The notes under the pieces: generated by a model
What the model saw: only the letters and a program-made list of their open reading frames with translations
Database searches by the model: none
What the model was told of the DNA's origin: nothing
Shown here: positions 25,364 through 39,600 of the stretch, piece after piece
Layout: every line of letters starts with the position of its first letter
Position numbering within the stretch: position 1 is the first letter of the stretch
From: Tremella fuciformis
Lineage: Eukaryota; Basidiomycota; Tremellomycetes; Tremellales; Tremellaceae
Direction of reading: 5' to 3'
NCBI GenBank assembly: GCA_032768795.1
Contig: CP136490.1
Location: forward strand, 4,650,001 to 4,714,000
Length of the DNA: 64,000 nucleotides
Program-made: the position numbers and the translations under genes

Positions 25364-25539
25364 GTTGCCGGATATGCACACGAATAAAGAGTTGGACGCA
25401 ACAACGACTGGTGGAGTGGCGACAAGTGAGGGTTTCTGGCCACGTGGGCGTTGTTAATGACCGGACGCCGTCCTAATTAGAGAGCCGGTACAAAATACAA
25501 AGGAGTGCGTGCAGCAATACAAATCGTACAGCATCAGGC

Positions 25540-27365
25540 CTAATGGGCCTCTTCCTGGTCCACCCTTGCCAGTATTTCTCGCACAAAGGCCTCTGACAAG
25601 CCTGGTACAGCGTCTTCTGCCTCGTCGAACATCTGCCTCAATTGATCAATGACAGTCTTCGCATTTGCCGGCGCGCGTGCGACGATCTGCCGTCAGCACG
25701 AGGGAGGCTCCTAAGTCCGGAGCCATACCGATTTGAAGCTGGGCTCAAGAATGTATTCGAAAACGCCTGCTTCTGTGGTCTCATCGGCTTGGGGTTCAGG
25801 TTGTGGCGCCGGTGGAGCGGGGGCAGGTCGGGAAGCCTGTAGCGGTTGGCGCGGAGACGGAGCCTGCACTGCATTAGGCGCGTGGCGGACCGTTGCAAAG
25901 GATTGCGAAGCGCTCGCTCGCGGATCGGCCTTGGTAGGCGTTGGGGTGTTGTCTGTCGGCGTTTCAAGCGACGCTCTCTCAGCCGGTATGTCAAGCGGGG
26001 CGCCGGGCAGTGGACGGGCTTTCGACACGGTCGCAGGCCCTGCTGGAACCGCATTGCGGACTGTTCCGACTGGCCGTCAGCACGTGCTGACAGATTGCAA
26101 GTAACGCACAGTCCCAGAGGTTGTCAGCGGCTGGGCCGTATCGTGTGCTGCTCGTCAGACCGACCGTCACAGGTGAAAGATCAACGCACGCGTACTGAGC
26201 CGCATCAGTCGCCTGTGGCTTCTCCTCGCCGGACTCGGATTTGAACTTTTCGAATCGCTCGATGAGCTCGGTGAGATACGATGCCTTCCGTGCGGTTTTG
26301 ACAAATTTGTGCTTGAGAAGTTCTCGCGCGGAGGGACGCTGCGGTGAGCGATATCTCATATGTCGACTCACCTCCCGCGGGTCTCTCTTTAGACATAGCG
26401 ACACAAATTCCCGGAACGGCTTGGAGAATTTGGTCTCATCGAGCTGCGGAGGCGGGTTCTTGGGAATGAGAAAGAGGACTTTCATCGGATGGAGATCCGC
26501 ATAAGGGGGCTCGCCCATCGCCATTTCAATCGCAGTGATGCCAAGGCTCCAAATGTCCGCTTTGTGATCATACCCGGATTGCTTGATGACTTCTGGCGAC
26601 ATCCAGTAAGGTGTTCCAACAAACGTATTCTGCACCTCAGCGTGAGCGGCCAAGGATGCTCACCTTTTTCGTCATTGTCGCCGTGAGCTGCCCCGAGACA
26701 CCAAAGTCGGCCAATTTGACCTCTCCAGTCGAAGTAAGAAGGATGTTGGCGGCCTTGATATCGCGATGCAGCTTGTTCTCGCCGTGTAGGTATTCCAGTC
26801 CCCGCAACAGTTCTCGGCAAAGTATAGCGATGTACTCTTCACGAAAGACCCCGGCTTTCATCTGTTGTCAGCCATATCGAAGTGAGTAGACTTACAAGAT
26901 CCGCGCAAGACCCGCCCTCGCAATACTCCATGATGATCCACAGGTTCGAGCCTTTCAGGAACGAGCCATGATACCTGTCATCAGCGGCGCAATGCGTTTG
27001 ATGCTCACCTAATGACAAATTCGCTGTCCATCTGACCCAGTATTTGGATCTCCTGCTGTATGTCTTCAATCTCATCCTCGGCGCTCTCGAGGTCGATAAT
27101 CTTGATGGCGACCGGTCGGGATGTTTTGATCTCATATCTTGGCGTCAGCTGAGTCGCGGTCGCAATGAACAAGTGACCCCTTGTAGACCTCTCCGAAGCT
27201 GCCCTTCCCTGTAGATGAGCCTGGTACTGACGTACAACTTGAACTTCAACTGACCTATTCTCTTCTGCTTGACATAGTAGAGCTCCGGATCAGCATGGGG
27301 GCTCGGTCGTGAGGTGGCGTAGGTGGACTGGGATCAGCCGGGCCTTCAGCCTTCGTGCTCACCAT
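25540..27365 (-). CDS. Ste20-type protein kinase, GCK-III (MST3/STK24-like)
   Basis: The first exon is only the ATG at 27365. It splices to [20 protein letters not shown] and [16 protein letters not shown] (glycine loop), [20 protein letters not shown] (Lys and the alpha-C Glu region), [28 protein letters not shown] (HRD), [12 protein letters not shown] (DFG), [20 protein letters not shown] and [20 protein letters not shown]. The catalytic set is complete. The C-terminal part is Pro/Ala-rich with a terminal helix, [16 protein letters not shown], like the dimerisation tail of GCK-III kinases that act with MO25 and striatin-type partners in polarity and septation. It diverges from TGS1. Confidence 0.92.
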
Positions 27366-27610
27366 GGCGCTGCAAGAGATAGATGCAAGACGACTCTGGA
27401 GGAAAGAGGAGCTCTGCCACCTCGTGAGAGCTACCGAATGCGGACTGTCATGTGAGAAGAGGATGAATCAGAGGAAAAGACGATCGCGTCAAAGGGATCC
27501 GAGCACTGGATGGTAATCTGAAACGCCCCTTGTTAAGGAAATCAGTCACGTGTCGGCTTCAATCAGGTCCCAGCCAAAAGGTCGATTCTTCATGTTCAAA
27601 GACGTACACC
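27366..27610. promoter_or_regulatory. divergent promoter kinase / TGS1
   Basis: 245 bp between divergent start codons. No consensus TATA box was found on either strand. Confidence 0.4.
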
Positions 27611-28751
<1,141 letters not shown>

Positions 28752-29824
28752 TGCATGCTATCTTCATCTCTTCCACTCGTTTGCTCACTGCGCTCGGATG
28801 CTATCCGGCTCCCCCACCCATACACTTACCCGCTACTGATGGTCATATGTGCCTCGTCGATCTTTGTCACCCTCGTGCTCGTCGTCATCGCGACTTGTCC
28901 CTCCAATACCACTTTTCGGCTCTTCACGGGTCTCACTCTCCAACGCTTGGACCCCCCTCTCAAAGTCGGCACGCGTGGCGACTCGACGTGACACCCTCTC
29001 CCGCACTTTTCCACCCTCCTCCTCTTTCTCTTCTCTATCACTTCTCTACTCTTGTCGAATTCTTGTCGTTCATTTTGCGTTCGAATCGGTGGACATCTTC
29101 GTGCAACGTCGCCGCAGTAAGGCGGACTAAATCCAGTCAAACGCACGCATCCCCCGATCGCCCCTCTCCCGTGCGTTCAGTGCCACTCTCGTCAGCCTCT
29201 TTTCATTCGACACGACAGTCTCTTCGCCACTCTCTTCATGCACTTGCAGAAACGAGCAGCAACAGGCAGAGACAGAGAGCCCTAGCCATCGTGAGCATGA
29301 TTCGTGCTCTGCCTCGGGGTCACTCAACCCCAGCGATCCCTTCCCTCGCTGCTCCCTTCCTACTCCTCCGGTCCCCTACTCTGACAGCACTACTCTGCGT
29401 GGAAGAACAGAGCTGATACTGTGCTTCGCATCCGCAATACCGACCAATACGAACCCCCCTCACTCGCTCGACGCTCTGCCACCGACTTGTCCACGCCACA
29501 CCGCCTTCCATCCTCGCCACTCTATTCACACCCATCCCTCACCATCGACATGCGACTCATCCCTCACCCATACGCCCCACACTTGCCCAATCGTCCTAAC
29601 ATTGTCCACACTCGGACCCATGCCCCTGCCGGACATCCTCCGCCTCACTGCCACGACTTCCCTCCGTCATCACCCCCTTCCGACCCTCCTCGACCTTACT
29701 CGACCCCCGACCTCCTCCTACACCTCGAACACTTGTCCACATCGGCCACGAAGGTCTACAACAGAAGGAGAACACATCAGGATGGTCAGGAAAAGAAAAG
29801 AGAAGCGCCTGGAGGCGCTCCTGT
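28752..29824. other. gene-poor, strongly pyrimidine-rich region
   Basis: About 1.07 kb between TGS1 and a tRNA gene. The plus strand is very rich in C and T, with runs such as cctcctctttctcttctct. Open frames here are explained by that bias (Ser/Pro/Leu/Arg-rich translations) and no domain is recognisable. No repeat unit was found. Confidence 0.5.
29787..29806 (-). terminator. RNA polymerase III terminator of tRNA-Thr
   Basis: On the minus strand, about 20-40 nt past the tRNA 3' end, the sequence has two runs of four T (CTTTTCTTTTCC), the usual Pol III stop signal. Confidence 0.6.
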
Positions 29825-29921
29825 GCTCCCACTTGGAATCGAACCAAGAATCTCCTCATGAGGTGCGCGCGACGCCTAGCTTAATACTAGTGAGGTGCGA
29901 TAGCCATTCTGCCATAGGAGC
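29825..29921 (-). tRNA. tRNA-Thr (anticodon AGU) with intron
   Basis: 97 nt on the minus strand. The acceptor stem GCTCCTA pairs with TGGGAGC (7 bp, one G-T). Anticodon stem CCTCA/TGAGG encloses loop CTAGTA...A with AGT at positions 34-36. A ~25-nt intron begins one base 3' of the anticodon (after position 37), the canonical place. T-arm CTTGG-TTCGATT-CCAAG is perfect and supplies the B box. The D-arm is the weakest part. A T-run terminator follows. Confidence 0.85.
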
Positions 29922-30836
29922 TTGGCCAAAAAGCCTCTCCGGAGGCTTATATCGGGTCTAGCGCTCTGGGGGGACCTCCAGGAGCTTGCTGGGAGGTCTG
30001 TGGAGTCGGGGAAGGGTCGGGAGGGATTTTCCGGAAATGTGGCGGGAGACAGGCTGGGGAGGCACGGATTCGGCTCCTGCTGGTCGACAGAGCCCGCCTG
30101 AACCTCGCCGCGGTGTCTGGGGCGAAAGAACAGCGATTTTGCAAGCGACGGCCGGCTGGGAGGGAAGGAAGGGAGGAAAAGGGAGGGTGGGTGATTTTGC
30201 TCCGAATCTCAGGGTCGGTCTGTTTACGGGCCTAGTTTACCGGCGGCGAGCTTTTGATCATGCACAAGCGTCCTGTTGCGAGCAAGTTGAACGAGAGGAA
30301 TGGTGTGTGGGATGTTGTGGGAGGGTGCAAGACGGAAGTGCCACAGTGGCGAAGTCGCCACGCACACACGAGGTCCGTGCTCCGAGGCGTAGGCTGTTCT
30401 CAGACGTCTACAGAGCCCACTGAAGATGCAGACAGCGAGGCATGGGTCAACCGGAATCATCACTGTATGCTTACTGCCGCTGTCACTGACCGCGTGACTC
30501 TTTCTGACGGACCTGAGACATTGACACATAATGGCAAGACCTCTAACATAGCTCATACATCGCTTATCGACTGCGCTGATCACCTAAAAGCAAACAAGAG
30601 CTTGACGCACTGCGCGTGTCATTTTCGCTTTCTTTCTCGATGCCACTAGCACGACCCGTCCTTTCTCCCCGGCGCACAAAGGACGTGTCAAGGAGAGCGC
30701 TCCAGCCGCCTGCGACATGTACAGAGACGACTCCGAAGGCCCCTCTCCATCCGCCTCTCATCTCTGCATAGATAGACACCCCAGTTCCCTGTTCCAGTCG
30801 TCGTCGCCGTACACCAAAAGACCCACCTGATTGACC
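29922..30836. other. intergenic region, G-rich then unremarkable
   Basis: About 915 bp. The first ~270 bp are G-rich on the plus strand (upstream of the tRNA). The rest is mixed sequence with a C/T-rich stretch before the next gene, plausible as a promoter. No supported ORF. Confidence 0.45.
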
Positions 30837-31635
30837 ATGTCATCCGTGACCCCACCTAAGCCCAAGCTGCTGCACCACAACGCACCCGGCGAGGCGCCCG
30901 GCGCCAAGACCAGCCGCATCCTCGCGCCCAACGGGCGGACCTTTTACGAGCCAGGCGACACGCCGTTCAACACGCCTGTTGACCGTCCCCCACCCAAGTC
31001 GCTCAGGCCCGCCGCTGGCGCCGTGCTGCCCTCGTCGCCGGCTGGGCGCGTCGCCCCGCTTAATGCTGCGTCTGCGATGCGCGGCCGGGGAATCGGGATT
31101 GGGATCGCCCCCACGCCCAGTCTCGCCCACGCCGCCACCCCCGGTAACACCCCCAGCAGCATGGAGCGTATCAGTAATCGTATCGCCAATAACCTGCTGC
31201 TCGGCGACCAGCCCCAGGGCCAGGATAGGAATGGGAACAGGATTGCACCTAGCTACGAGTACGTCCTCTCCTGGACTTTGTCCGAGCTGACTGGCAGGAG
31301 AAAGTTCCGCGCCGACCTGAAGAACCTCGAGTGAGTGCAGCGCAATGCAGCACATTATTGGGTTGGCTGACCGTCGGCAGTGACAAGCTGCAAGAGCCGA
31401 CCGACCTACAGGGCCGCCACTACCACTTCGAGCAGGGCTCGCAATTGCACACCTCGCGCAAGGCGGGTCTCGCCGACGACAATGCGCCCGCCGAGTGGCC
31501 GACTGCGTACTCTCAAGTCCTCGGGGGCTCTCTTGCCGGTCGAGGGATCCCCGTCCTCAAGGAGGAAGACGAGAGTGAGTCGGGGCTGCTATATGATCCC
31601 TGTACCCTTGCTGATTGGGAGACGCGAAAGAGTAG
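30837..31635 (+). CDS. Pro-rich protein of unknown function
   Basis: ATG at 30837. Three introns are inferred: after APSY, after DLKNL, and after KEEDE. If the third is spliced the frame ends NAKE-stop at 31633-31635; if retained it ends at 31766-31768. The protein is about 220 aa with islands TSRILAPNGRTFYEPGDTPF, SMERISNRIANNLLLGD, FRADLKNL and LQGRHYHFEQGSQLHTSRKA; the first half is Pro/Ala-rich and likely disordered. I do not recognise the family. The ATG, biased codon use and well-formed introns support a real gene. Confidence 0.55.
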
Positions 31636-32707
31636 CCTGCCACGAGCAGCTGTGCCGTTGGAGCCTGTCCATTCCCCCCCTTTTCGAATCTGTCCTTCCC
31701 ATCGACCAAGTCTCGCCATCAATGCATATGCGAACCCGATGCATTTCACCTACCCTGACTGTTACTGATATGATGACTGACCATCAAGCAAAGTCGATCC
31801 CTCTGACTTCCTGCATGGGCAGTTAGGCCTTCTCACCATCCCTTCTGATGCGAAATGGCGATGCATTGGTTCTGACTGCGTTGTTTTTCTGACCATGGCC
31901 CCGTGCAGGCGTTCCGTGACCAAGCCAGAGGTCACGGCTCTGTCCCTCACCTCTGATCACGCCAGCGTGGGCAGCCCCAGAACCATTAAGCGGCTACATA
32001 CAGTACCATCGAGATGTCTAACAGTCCTGCTCTTTCCGGCGTCTCAACACCGATTGATGATGGTGATAATGTTACCGAGAGGCAAGTCACCGCCGGCACT
32101 TGCTCCTAATACTGATACTACCACTAGTACAGCTAGTACAGCAGGACATGCAAGAGGTCTCGCTCTGCAGCTCGGTATAGCATACACCCACTCACATGCT
32201 GACTAGGCTTGTGCCGCTCTTTTGAGCGGCGGCCGCTAGGAGTGTCGCTGACACCTCATCGCCGTACTTGACACATGTGTCCCTTCTTGCAACCGCGCTG
32301 CTGTGGTCCCCTTTGACCTGTACAATTTTGGACTCGACGATGGAGTAGTGGCTATGTATCCCGGACGTCCACTACTGTACTTTTCACGTTGGCCCTCGCC
32401 GGAGTCATCTCCCGGAAGGGCAAAAGCCGTAAGAAGTCTTGGCTTCGACAACTATGTGTCGTACAGTCTGCGGCTCTGTCTCCTTGAGACCATCGACTCG
32501 TCCACTCATTCTTGTGGCCCCTGCTGGCAATGGTCCTTCAGCAAGCACTCAACTGCTTAGTGAAGCTCATTGTCCGCCATTCATGGATATCCGCTCGACG
32601 TGCTATTCTCACCTACCCGCCTTGTTTGCACAGAACAGCTGCTAAAGGCAACAGATACTCCATCTCCTTGCGACCTGTAGGACTCCACATGCATTATAGC
32701 TGCCACA
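31636..32707. other. intergenic region
   Basis: About 1.07 kb between the Pro-rich gene and the DRS1 stop. It includes a 7-bp inverted repeat (GTAGTGG at 32345-32351, CCACTAC at 32369-32375) and a short ACTAGTACAGCTAGTACAG direct repeat near 32125. Neither fits a known element. No supported gene. Confidence 0.45.
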
Positions 32708-35220
32708 CTACTTCTTCCCCTTACCCTTGCCCTTCCCAGGCTTGCCCTTCTTCCCCAAGCTCACCTTGACTCGCTTCGCCCGCATCCCCTCGTGCTTGCG
32801 CCCGCCCCGCTCCTCTTCGAACGCACTGCCCTTGTTCTTCTTCCCGCCAACCTTCTTTCCGGGCTTTGTGCGAGGAGCAAGCGGCTCCGAGATCTTCTTT
32901 GGCTTGGCCCCCTTCTTCGCGGCACGGATGGCCGCGGCATTCGAGTGCACCGAGTTGTCCGCCTCGTCGGCCTCGATCGCCATGCGTCTGCGCTTGGTCC
33001 GCCGCGACAGACCGTCATACTTGCCGTGCTTGACCTTTGACTTCTCAGAGGGTGCTGGTGCTTCCGGGAAGCTCAATGTGTAGGCGACTTTGCCCGCATC
33101 TACTGTCAGCGTCCCTCAGCGTTGCTGAGCACGTTCACTCACTCTTTGCGGCCTGCTTTTCCTTTTCAGACTGGAACCACGTCCGGGCAGGTCGAGAGAA
33201 GATCTCTTCTTCATGCTCGACCATGTTCTGACCCTTCTTCAACTCCATGTCTGCTTGGCGCATCTGCCGTCAGCGCCGTCACACTTGATCGACTCACCGC
33301 TCGCTCCTCCTTTTCCTCTTTCAGGATCTCTTGTATGTCGTCCTTCATCCCCTCCAGCGTCTCCGACATCGACATCACCGCTTCGGCAGGGATAATTCGG
33401 TGTCGGATCTCGTCCTCCTTAGACTGCTTGATCACCGCTTTGAGCATTTTCCGGTCGGCCTCGCCCACAAGGGTGATCGATCGTCCGCGCCGTCCTGCAC
33501 GAGCTGTTCGGCCCACACGATGGGTATACTGAGCCAGCTGCCCCGGCATGTCATAGTTGATCACCGTCTCTACACCTTTGATGTCGAGACCACGCGAGGC
33601 GAGATCAGTCGCGAGGAGATAGTCCACCTTGCCGCTCTTGAATTCGTTGAGAGCCTGCAGACGTTGCTCCTGCGTCAGGTTACCGTGCAATTCGGCCGCT
33701 TTCAAGCCGTTCAGACCGAACACCACTTTCATCTGATGCGCCAGCGCCTTGCTCCGGAAAAAGATGATGCAGCGCTCCCGGACTGTCCGCTTGCACAACG
33801 CCAACAAGCTCGGTGATCGCGTGTCGTCAGAGCGAATACGCACAAACTCCTGCGTAAGCCCCTGCGCCGTGTTGCGTTTCGGGTCGACAAAGACTCGAAT
33901 GGGCCGATCGAGCGAGAGCTTGACCAACTCGTCCACGCTGTCGGTCATCGTAGCGGAGAAGAGCATGGTCTGGCGAGATCGAGGGCAGGCCTTGACAATT
34001 TCCTCCAACTCATCCGTGAAACCAGCTTCGAGCATCCGGTCCGCCTCGTCAATGACCAAAATATCCAATGCGGACAGGGTGAATGACGGCGTGTTGGTGA
34101 GGTGGTCAATCAGTCGGCCAGGTGTCGCGATGAGGATGTCCGGAAGAGTGCGCAAGGTGTGCGCTTGGGCGTTGAGCGATAGACCGCCGACGAGCAGAGC
34201 AAATCGGACGTCCATGCCCCCTTTGCTGGCAAGAGCACGACCGACAGCCTCGCACTGCACCGCCAGCTCTCGCGTGGGACAGAGGACTAGTACTCGACAG
34301 GCTTGACCGCCTCTGCCCCTATCCCGGTAGCACAGCCGCTCGAGTATGGGGATCATGAATGCTGCGGTCTTTCCTGAACCTGTGACGGCGGACCCGAGGA
34401 TGTCGCGGCCAAGGAGGGCAAGGGGGACCGCTCTTGCCTGGATTGGTGTGGGTTTTGTGAACTGCAAAGCTGTCAAGGCTCTGAGTAGGGGGCGGGAGAG
34501 GTTCATCGAGGCGAACGAAGAGGGAAGAGTGGGGTCGGCAGTCGGGTCTTGCGCGAAAAAGGCGTCTTTCTTTGCAATCTCCGCGGCGTCTTCTTCGTCG
34601 TCACTGCTGTCGCTCTCCTCATCGGCACCGGACGCAGCGCCGGCGTCCTCATCTTCCGAGATGTCCATGGCATCCTCATCTTCCGCATCGTCCTCTTCCA
34701 TCGCGTCATCATCATTTTCGTCGTCACTGTCGTCCTCCTCGCTCTCATCACCGCTTTCATCCTCTTCCTGTTCATCCGAGACCTCGCTTGCATTCGGCTC
34801 GCCTTCGTCCGACCCGTCCGACTCCTGCTCCTCGGCTCGCCGCCGTTTTCTCTCCCTGTATGCCTCGACCGGCTTGCCTGTCCGCCGCGCAATAATGTCG
34901 TCCACGCTCAGCGGCTGACATCAGCTTGACAACTTGGCCCACGCTTCCCGACCCACCTTGTTGTCCTTGACAGCATGAATCTCGTCCCCGCCCCACGCGT
35001 CCAGCGCCTGGCCATCCGCACCGATGTCAAAGCTGAAACCCGGGTCGAGATCGTCCGCCGGAGCCTGCGACTGGGCCCTCGAGCGGGGTCGGGACGACTC
35101 GCCATAGTTTGAAACCTCATCGTCCGAGTCTATAGTCCCGATAAAGTCGTGTGACATCCTGTCGACTGCTGCACCAGGTGTCAAGTGAAGAGTGATGTCA
35201 AAAGTGGTCGCGGTGGACAT
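32708..35220 (-). CDS. DRS1: ATP-dependent DEAD-box RNA helicase DRS1 (DDX27-like)
   Basis: Nucleolar helicase required for 27S pre-rRNA processing and 60S assembly. The N-terminal region is very acidic (runs of Asp/Glu, Ser). Helicase motifs in order: [20 protein letters not shown] (Q motif region), [88 protein letters not shown]. The C-terminus is Lys/Gly-rich ([14 protein letters not shown]). The start could be 35220 or the in-frame ATG at 35157 ([14 protein letters not shown]), which is closer to typical DRS1 beginnings. An intron joins AWAN to [20 protein letters not shown]. Divergent from COQ10. Confidence 0.93.
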
Positions 35221-35377
35221 TGAAATTTGTTGGACTCGTTCCTGGCGGACACTTTTGACCGGCAGCGCCCGAATCAAGGCTCCCAAAGAACCACTCGGCG
35301 TTGCTCTCTCACCCATTCACTACCAGTCATCGCATCTAGGAGAGTAGGCCCGCTGCAGAAGAGCGATCCTGTCCAGA
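35221..35377. promoter_or_regulatory. compact divergent promoter DRS1 / COQ10
   Basis: Only 157 bp separates the two start codons, so regulatory sequence must be shared. No TATA box on either strand. Confidence 0.45.
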
Positions 35378-36247
35378 ATGAATGCCTCGACATCACGGGC
35401 GGTCCTCCGACCAGCCCGTCAAGCGCCGCGCACAAAATTGCTTCTTCCCGCCCGACCATCTCTACGGCCCCCACCGAGCAGAGTTGCCACCCCGAGACTC
35501 CCACGCAGGACACTCTTCAGCCTACCAGATATCACCAAGCTGGCCAATCTCGCTTCGGCGGAAGAAGGCGAGACGCTCGATTCAGATCGCGATCTGCAGC
35601 GATTTCATTCGCGAAAAATCCTGCCCTACTCTCAAGCTCAACTCTACTCGATAGTCGCAAACGTCCCATCGTATTCTTCGTTCATCCCCTTTTGCACTGC
35701 TTCGACCATTGTCAGTAGGAGAGACGGGCGGAGACAAGAGGGCAAGTGGCAATCAGACGACCGGCCATTCGATGTCGATGCAGAGCTAGTGGTCGGCTTT
35801 GGAGGAATGGAGGAGAGGTTCATCTCGAGGGTGGAGGGCAGGCCATTTGAGAGCGTCACCGTGAGTCTGTGGTATGGTCATAGAGGAGTGCTCATCGCAG
35901 GCGACTGCAGCGAAAAAGTCGCCCATGTTCAAGAGCCTTGTCACAACTTGTGAGCCCACACCGAATCTGCCTAACTGACGACAGGGTCATTCTCACCTGC
36001 ATCCGAGCTATCGCCACACTCGTCAGCGTCACCCCTGCCGCCATCCGAGAACTCTGACCGCCCGCCAAACTCGTCAAACACCGACCCCCACACTGGCCCG
36101 ACTCTTCTCACCATCGACCTAGCTTTTGCCTTTGTCAACCCCCTCCACCGGATAGCCAGTCAGGCGGTCCTCCCTAAAGTGTCGGAAAAGATGGTCGAGG
36201 CGTTCGAACAACGCTGCCTGGATGTATGGGGCAGAGGAAAGGCCTGA
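35378..36247 (+). CDS. COQ10: coenzyme Q-binding START-domain protein
   Basis: Three exons (35378-35860, 35901-35949, 35985-36247) sum to an exact 264-aa frame. The presequence MNASTSRAVLRPARQAPRTK is Arg/Ser/Ala-rich. The START-like domain has FHSRKILPYSQAQLYSIVAN, VPSYSSFIPFCTASTIVSRR, DAELVVGFGGMEERFISRVE, SPMFKSLVTTW, LTIDLAFAFVNPLHRIASQA and KMVEAFEQRCLDVWG, matching Coq10. The family binds ubiquinone in the mitochondrial matrix or inner membrane and supports its delivery to the respiratory chain. Confidence 0.93.
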
Positions 36248-36661
36248 TGCCCCGCTTCGTATAGACATGACCGCTCAGACTACCCATCGTGCATGCATGT
36301 GACTCCGATTCAGCTGCTTCTATGCGACTAACCGGTCGAGAGGGGTCCCACAGAGATCTCGGCATCCCTGAATCTCGCCACTGCCTCGAGTTATCTATAA
36401 TATATATCCGTTCAGTAAAGTAATCGGTGCATGACAAACCATGTGGTTGGCACGTGCATGATGTGTTGTACGGCTGACCGTTGTCCATCCCCGTCTCCCT
36501 CTCCGTCCCAAGCCGCATTCAGTAATCAAAGCCCGTGCTGAGGCTCTTTGTTCTTCCACCAACGGTTTGCCTGCATGTCTCTGCCAGACCGCTGTGTCCG
36601 GCCCAGATGCATGTAGCACACTTCTTTGACCTGGTCAACTGTTGACGTTTTGCGCTTGCCA
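36248..36661. other. region between COQ10 and Helitron 1; 5' end of Helitron 1 expected here
   Basis: 414 bp without a supported gene. The left terminus (5'-TC after an A) of Helitron 1 should lie here, since the COQ10 stop is at 36247. Several A|TC sites exist (for example within gttatctataatatatatcc), but none has a matching partner I could verify. Confidence 0.35.
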
Positions 36662-39600
36662 ATGCCGGCACTTGTTGCCAGTCGCACATCCTCACGACGG
36701 CGGAGACGGCCGCAGGCATACACCCCCGAGCCAGAGGCTCCACCTGGCAGCTCAACGCAGCGTCGTCAACAGGCTCAGCGCAGACGTCGTGCGCGGGCGC
36801 GTCAGGAAGCAAATCAGCACCCAATTGTTGAACTTGAGCCTGCTACATGGGCCGCAAGAGAGGCCGCGGCCCAAAGGCACGCAAGAGGTCGAACCGACGT
36901 GAGTGGCACGCAAGTTCCTGTCCCGCTCGCGCATCTGCCATGGGGCACACAACCACTACTGCCAAATATCTCACATCGCCACTACTTAGGTCCCATGGAC
37001 CAAGTGTGTCCGTGCTGCCAAGCATTGCATTGGCGTACGGAGATGTCAACGCAAACGCCGCCGGGCACTTTCAGCCCTTTCCGCACATGCTGCAAATTTG
37101 GACGCATCGACTTACAACCGCTGCCCCGACCACCGCCCTTGATTGATGACCTGCTATCAAAACAGGGTAGGGTGTAAACCTCCAAATACAGCTTGCTAAC
37201 ATACCAGACAGCGTCTCGCGTCACTTCCGCGAGAACATCCGAACGTACAACAATGCCTTGGCTTTTGCGTCACTGGGTGTGTCTGTGGACCCCATCGGTC
37301 GCACCCCAGGCGTTCCAGTCTTCAAGATACAAGGTCAGCTGTGCCACCATATTGGGGCACTTGTGCCCCCGGATGGGTCGCCGTCGCAATTCCTGCAAGT
37401 CTATATAAGCGACAACACGGCCATTGGTCAGGCCGAACGCCGTCACATCTCAACGACACATTTCGGGACCCGAGCAGACTTACTTGCTACTCTGTCTGAG
37501 CTCATGCTCAACTACAACCCCTTTGCAAGATTGTTCATGAATGCGGGCGAACGCTTGCGAGGCATGTCGGTCCAAGAACAGAGATTGGTCTCTGTATGCC
37601 TTTCGACAGTTCAGCCTTGGTCCAAAGACCCCCGACGATACAATTTGCCGCGGTCAAAGGAGATAGGAGCCATTGTGATGGACCAGCCCAGGCACATGCA
37701 CTCGTCACAACGAGAGATTGTATTGCAAGCTCGTCATGGTCAGCGTCTTGTCAAGATTAACGAGTCAAATCCGCATTACCTACCGCTACGGTTCGTTCTG
37801 CTGTTGCCGCTAGGTACAATGGGGTGGTCGCCTGAAATGGTTCAGGGTCTCTTCCATGGCTTTGGTCAGAACATTGTCGAGCCACGCAGTGTGTATCTTG
37901 ATGCAAATTGCCGGTCCTAGCTGAGCATGCAGCTGCCGCATTCATCTCAATGCGGCAATGGCACGCATATCACCTATTCACTCGCCTGCATCACCCGCTC
38001 TCGACTTTGCACCGAGCTTGCACTCTGTTGCAGGAATGGGTCGTTGATGCGTGGGCTTCGGTCGAGCAGAAGGAGCTTGATTGGTATCGGGACAACCAGC
38101 ATGAGCTACGGATTGAAACCCATGCCGGTTTGCGAGAAGCTCTTGAGGATGGAGTCCCATTGCACAGGATTGGCCAAAGGACGGTGCTGCCCGCAAATCA
38201 TGTTGGCGGCCCTCGCTACATGCAGCAGACCTATCAGGACTGCATGGCCATTGTCCGACAATGTGGCAAGCCGTCACTCTTCATCACAATGACAAGCAAC
38301 ACGAACTGGCGAGAAATACGGGAGCAGCTGGCTCCGGGTCAGGCCGTGCACGATCGTCCGGACCTGGTTGCACGCGTTTTTCACGGCAAGCTTGTCGCTT
38401 TGCTGGATGACCTTCGCACCCGGGCAATATTTGGCAAAGTGATCGGATACACATGGGTGGTCGAGTATCAGAAGCGAGGTCTCCCTCACGCACATATTCT
38501 CCTCATTCTTGAACCTGCCAGCTGCCCACGCCATGGGGCCGACGTCGACAATCTGGTATGCGCTGAGCTACCTGATCCCGTATCACAACCAGATCTGTGG
38601 GCGACGGTCACCAGTTGCATGCTACATGGACCCTGCGGGACAAGCCATCCACAGTGCCCATGCATGATCAACAATCGCTGCAAGTCCCGGTATCCCCGTC
38701 CTTTCCAAGAGACCACGACCATCGACTCGGATTCCTACCCCGTCTATCGCCGTCGAAACAATGGGAGGGTGTTCATGCGTGACGGGTTCCCGTTCACCAA
38801 CCAGTGGGTGGTCCCATACAGCCCGCTGCTTTGTCTCAAATACGACTGTCACATCAATGTGGAGATCGCATCCGCAATCAGCTCGGTCAAATATCTCTTC
38901 AAATATGTCTACAAAGGCAATGATCGATCTGCGTTTGTTTTGCACGGTCCTGATGAGCATGTGGACGAGATCCGCGACTATCTTGACGGACGCTACATCT
39001 CGGCCGCCGAGGCCTGCTATCGTCTGCTGTCATATGATATCAGTGAACATGGCCCTGCCGTCATCCGACTTCCAGTGCACCTTCCTGGGGAGAAGACTGT
39101 GCTATTCAGGCCCACATCGGAAGCAAGGGCGACACTACGCATGATCAAGCCCTCAAAGCTTGAGGCCTTTTTCACCTTTTGCGCAAGGAATCCAGCAAGA
39201 TCTGCAACGCTTTTGTATCCCGATTGCCCCATGATGCTTACGTGGCATGACAAGACCGCGTCGTGGGAGCTACGGAAGCGCAATGCAGGACGCTGCGTTG
39301 GACGTGTACTGTTTGTTCCCCCCAGCTCCGGTCCAGTAGGTGTCCCTCACTCCTCGCAGTCAGATTTGTGGCTGAATCAGAGCGTTTCTATCTTCGACTT
39401 CTGCTCTATCACGTTCCTGGACCCACCTCGTTTCAAGACCTCAGGACGGTGGACGGGGCAGTATGCGAGACATACAAGGAAGCCTGCAGCAGGAGGGGGC
39501 TCCTTGCCGGGGACGAAGAGCACCATCAATGCCTCGATGAGGCTGCCACCTTCAAGACCGCGCATGCGCTGCGTATCCTCTTTGTCACCATCATCCTACA

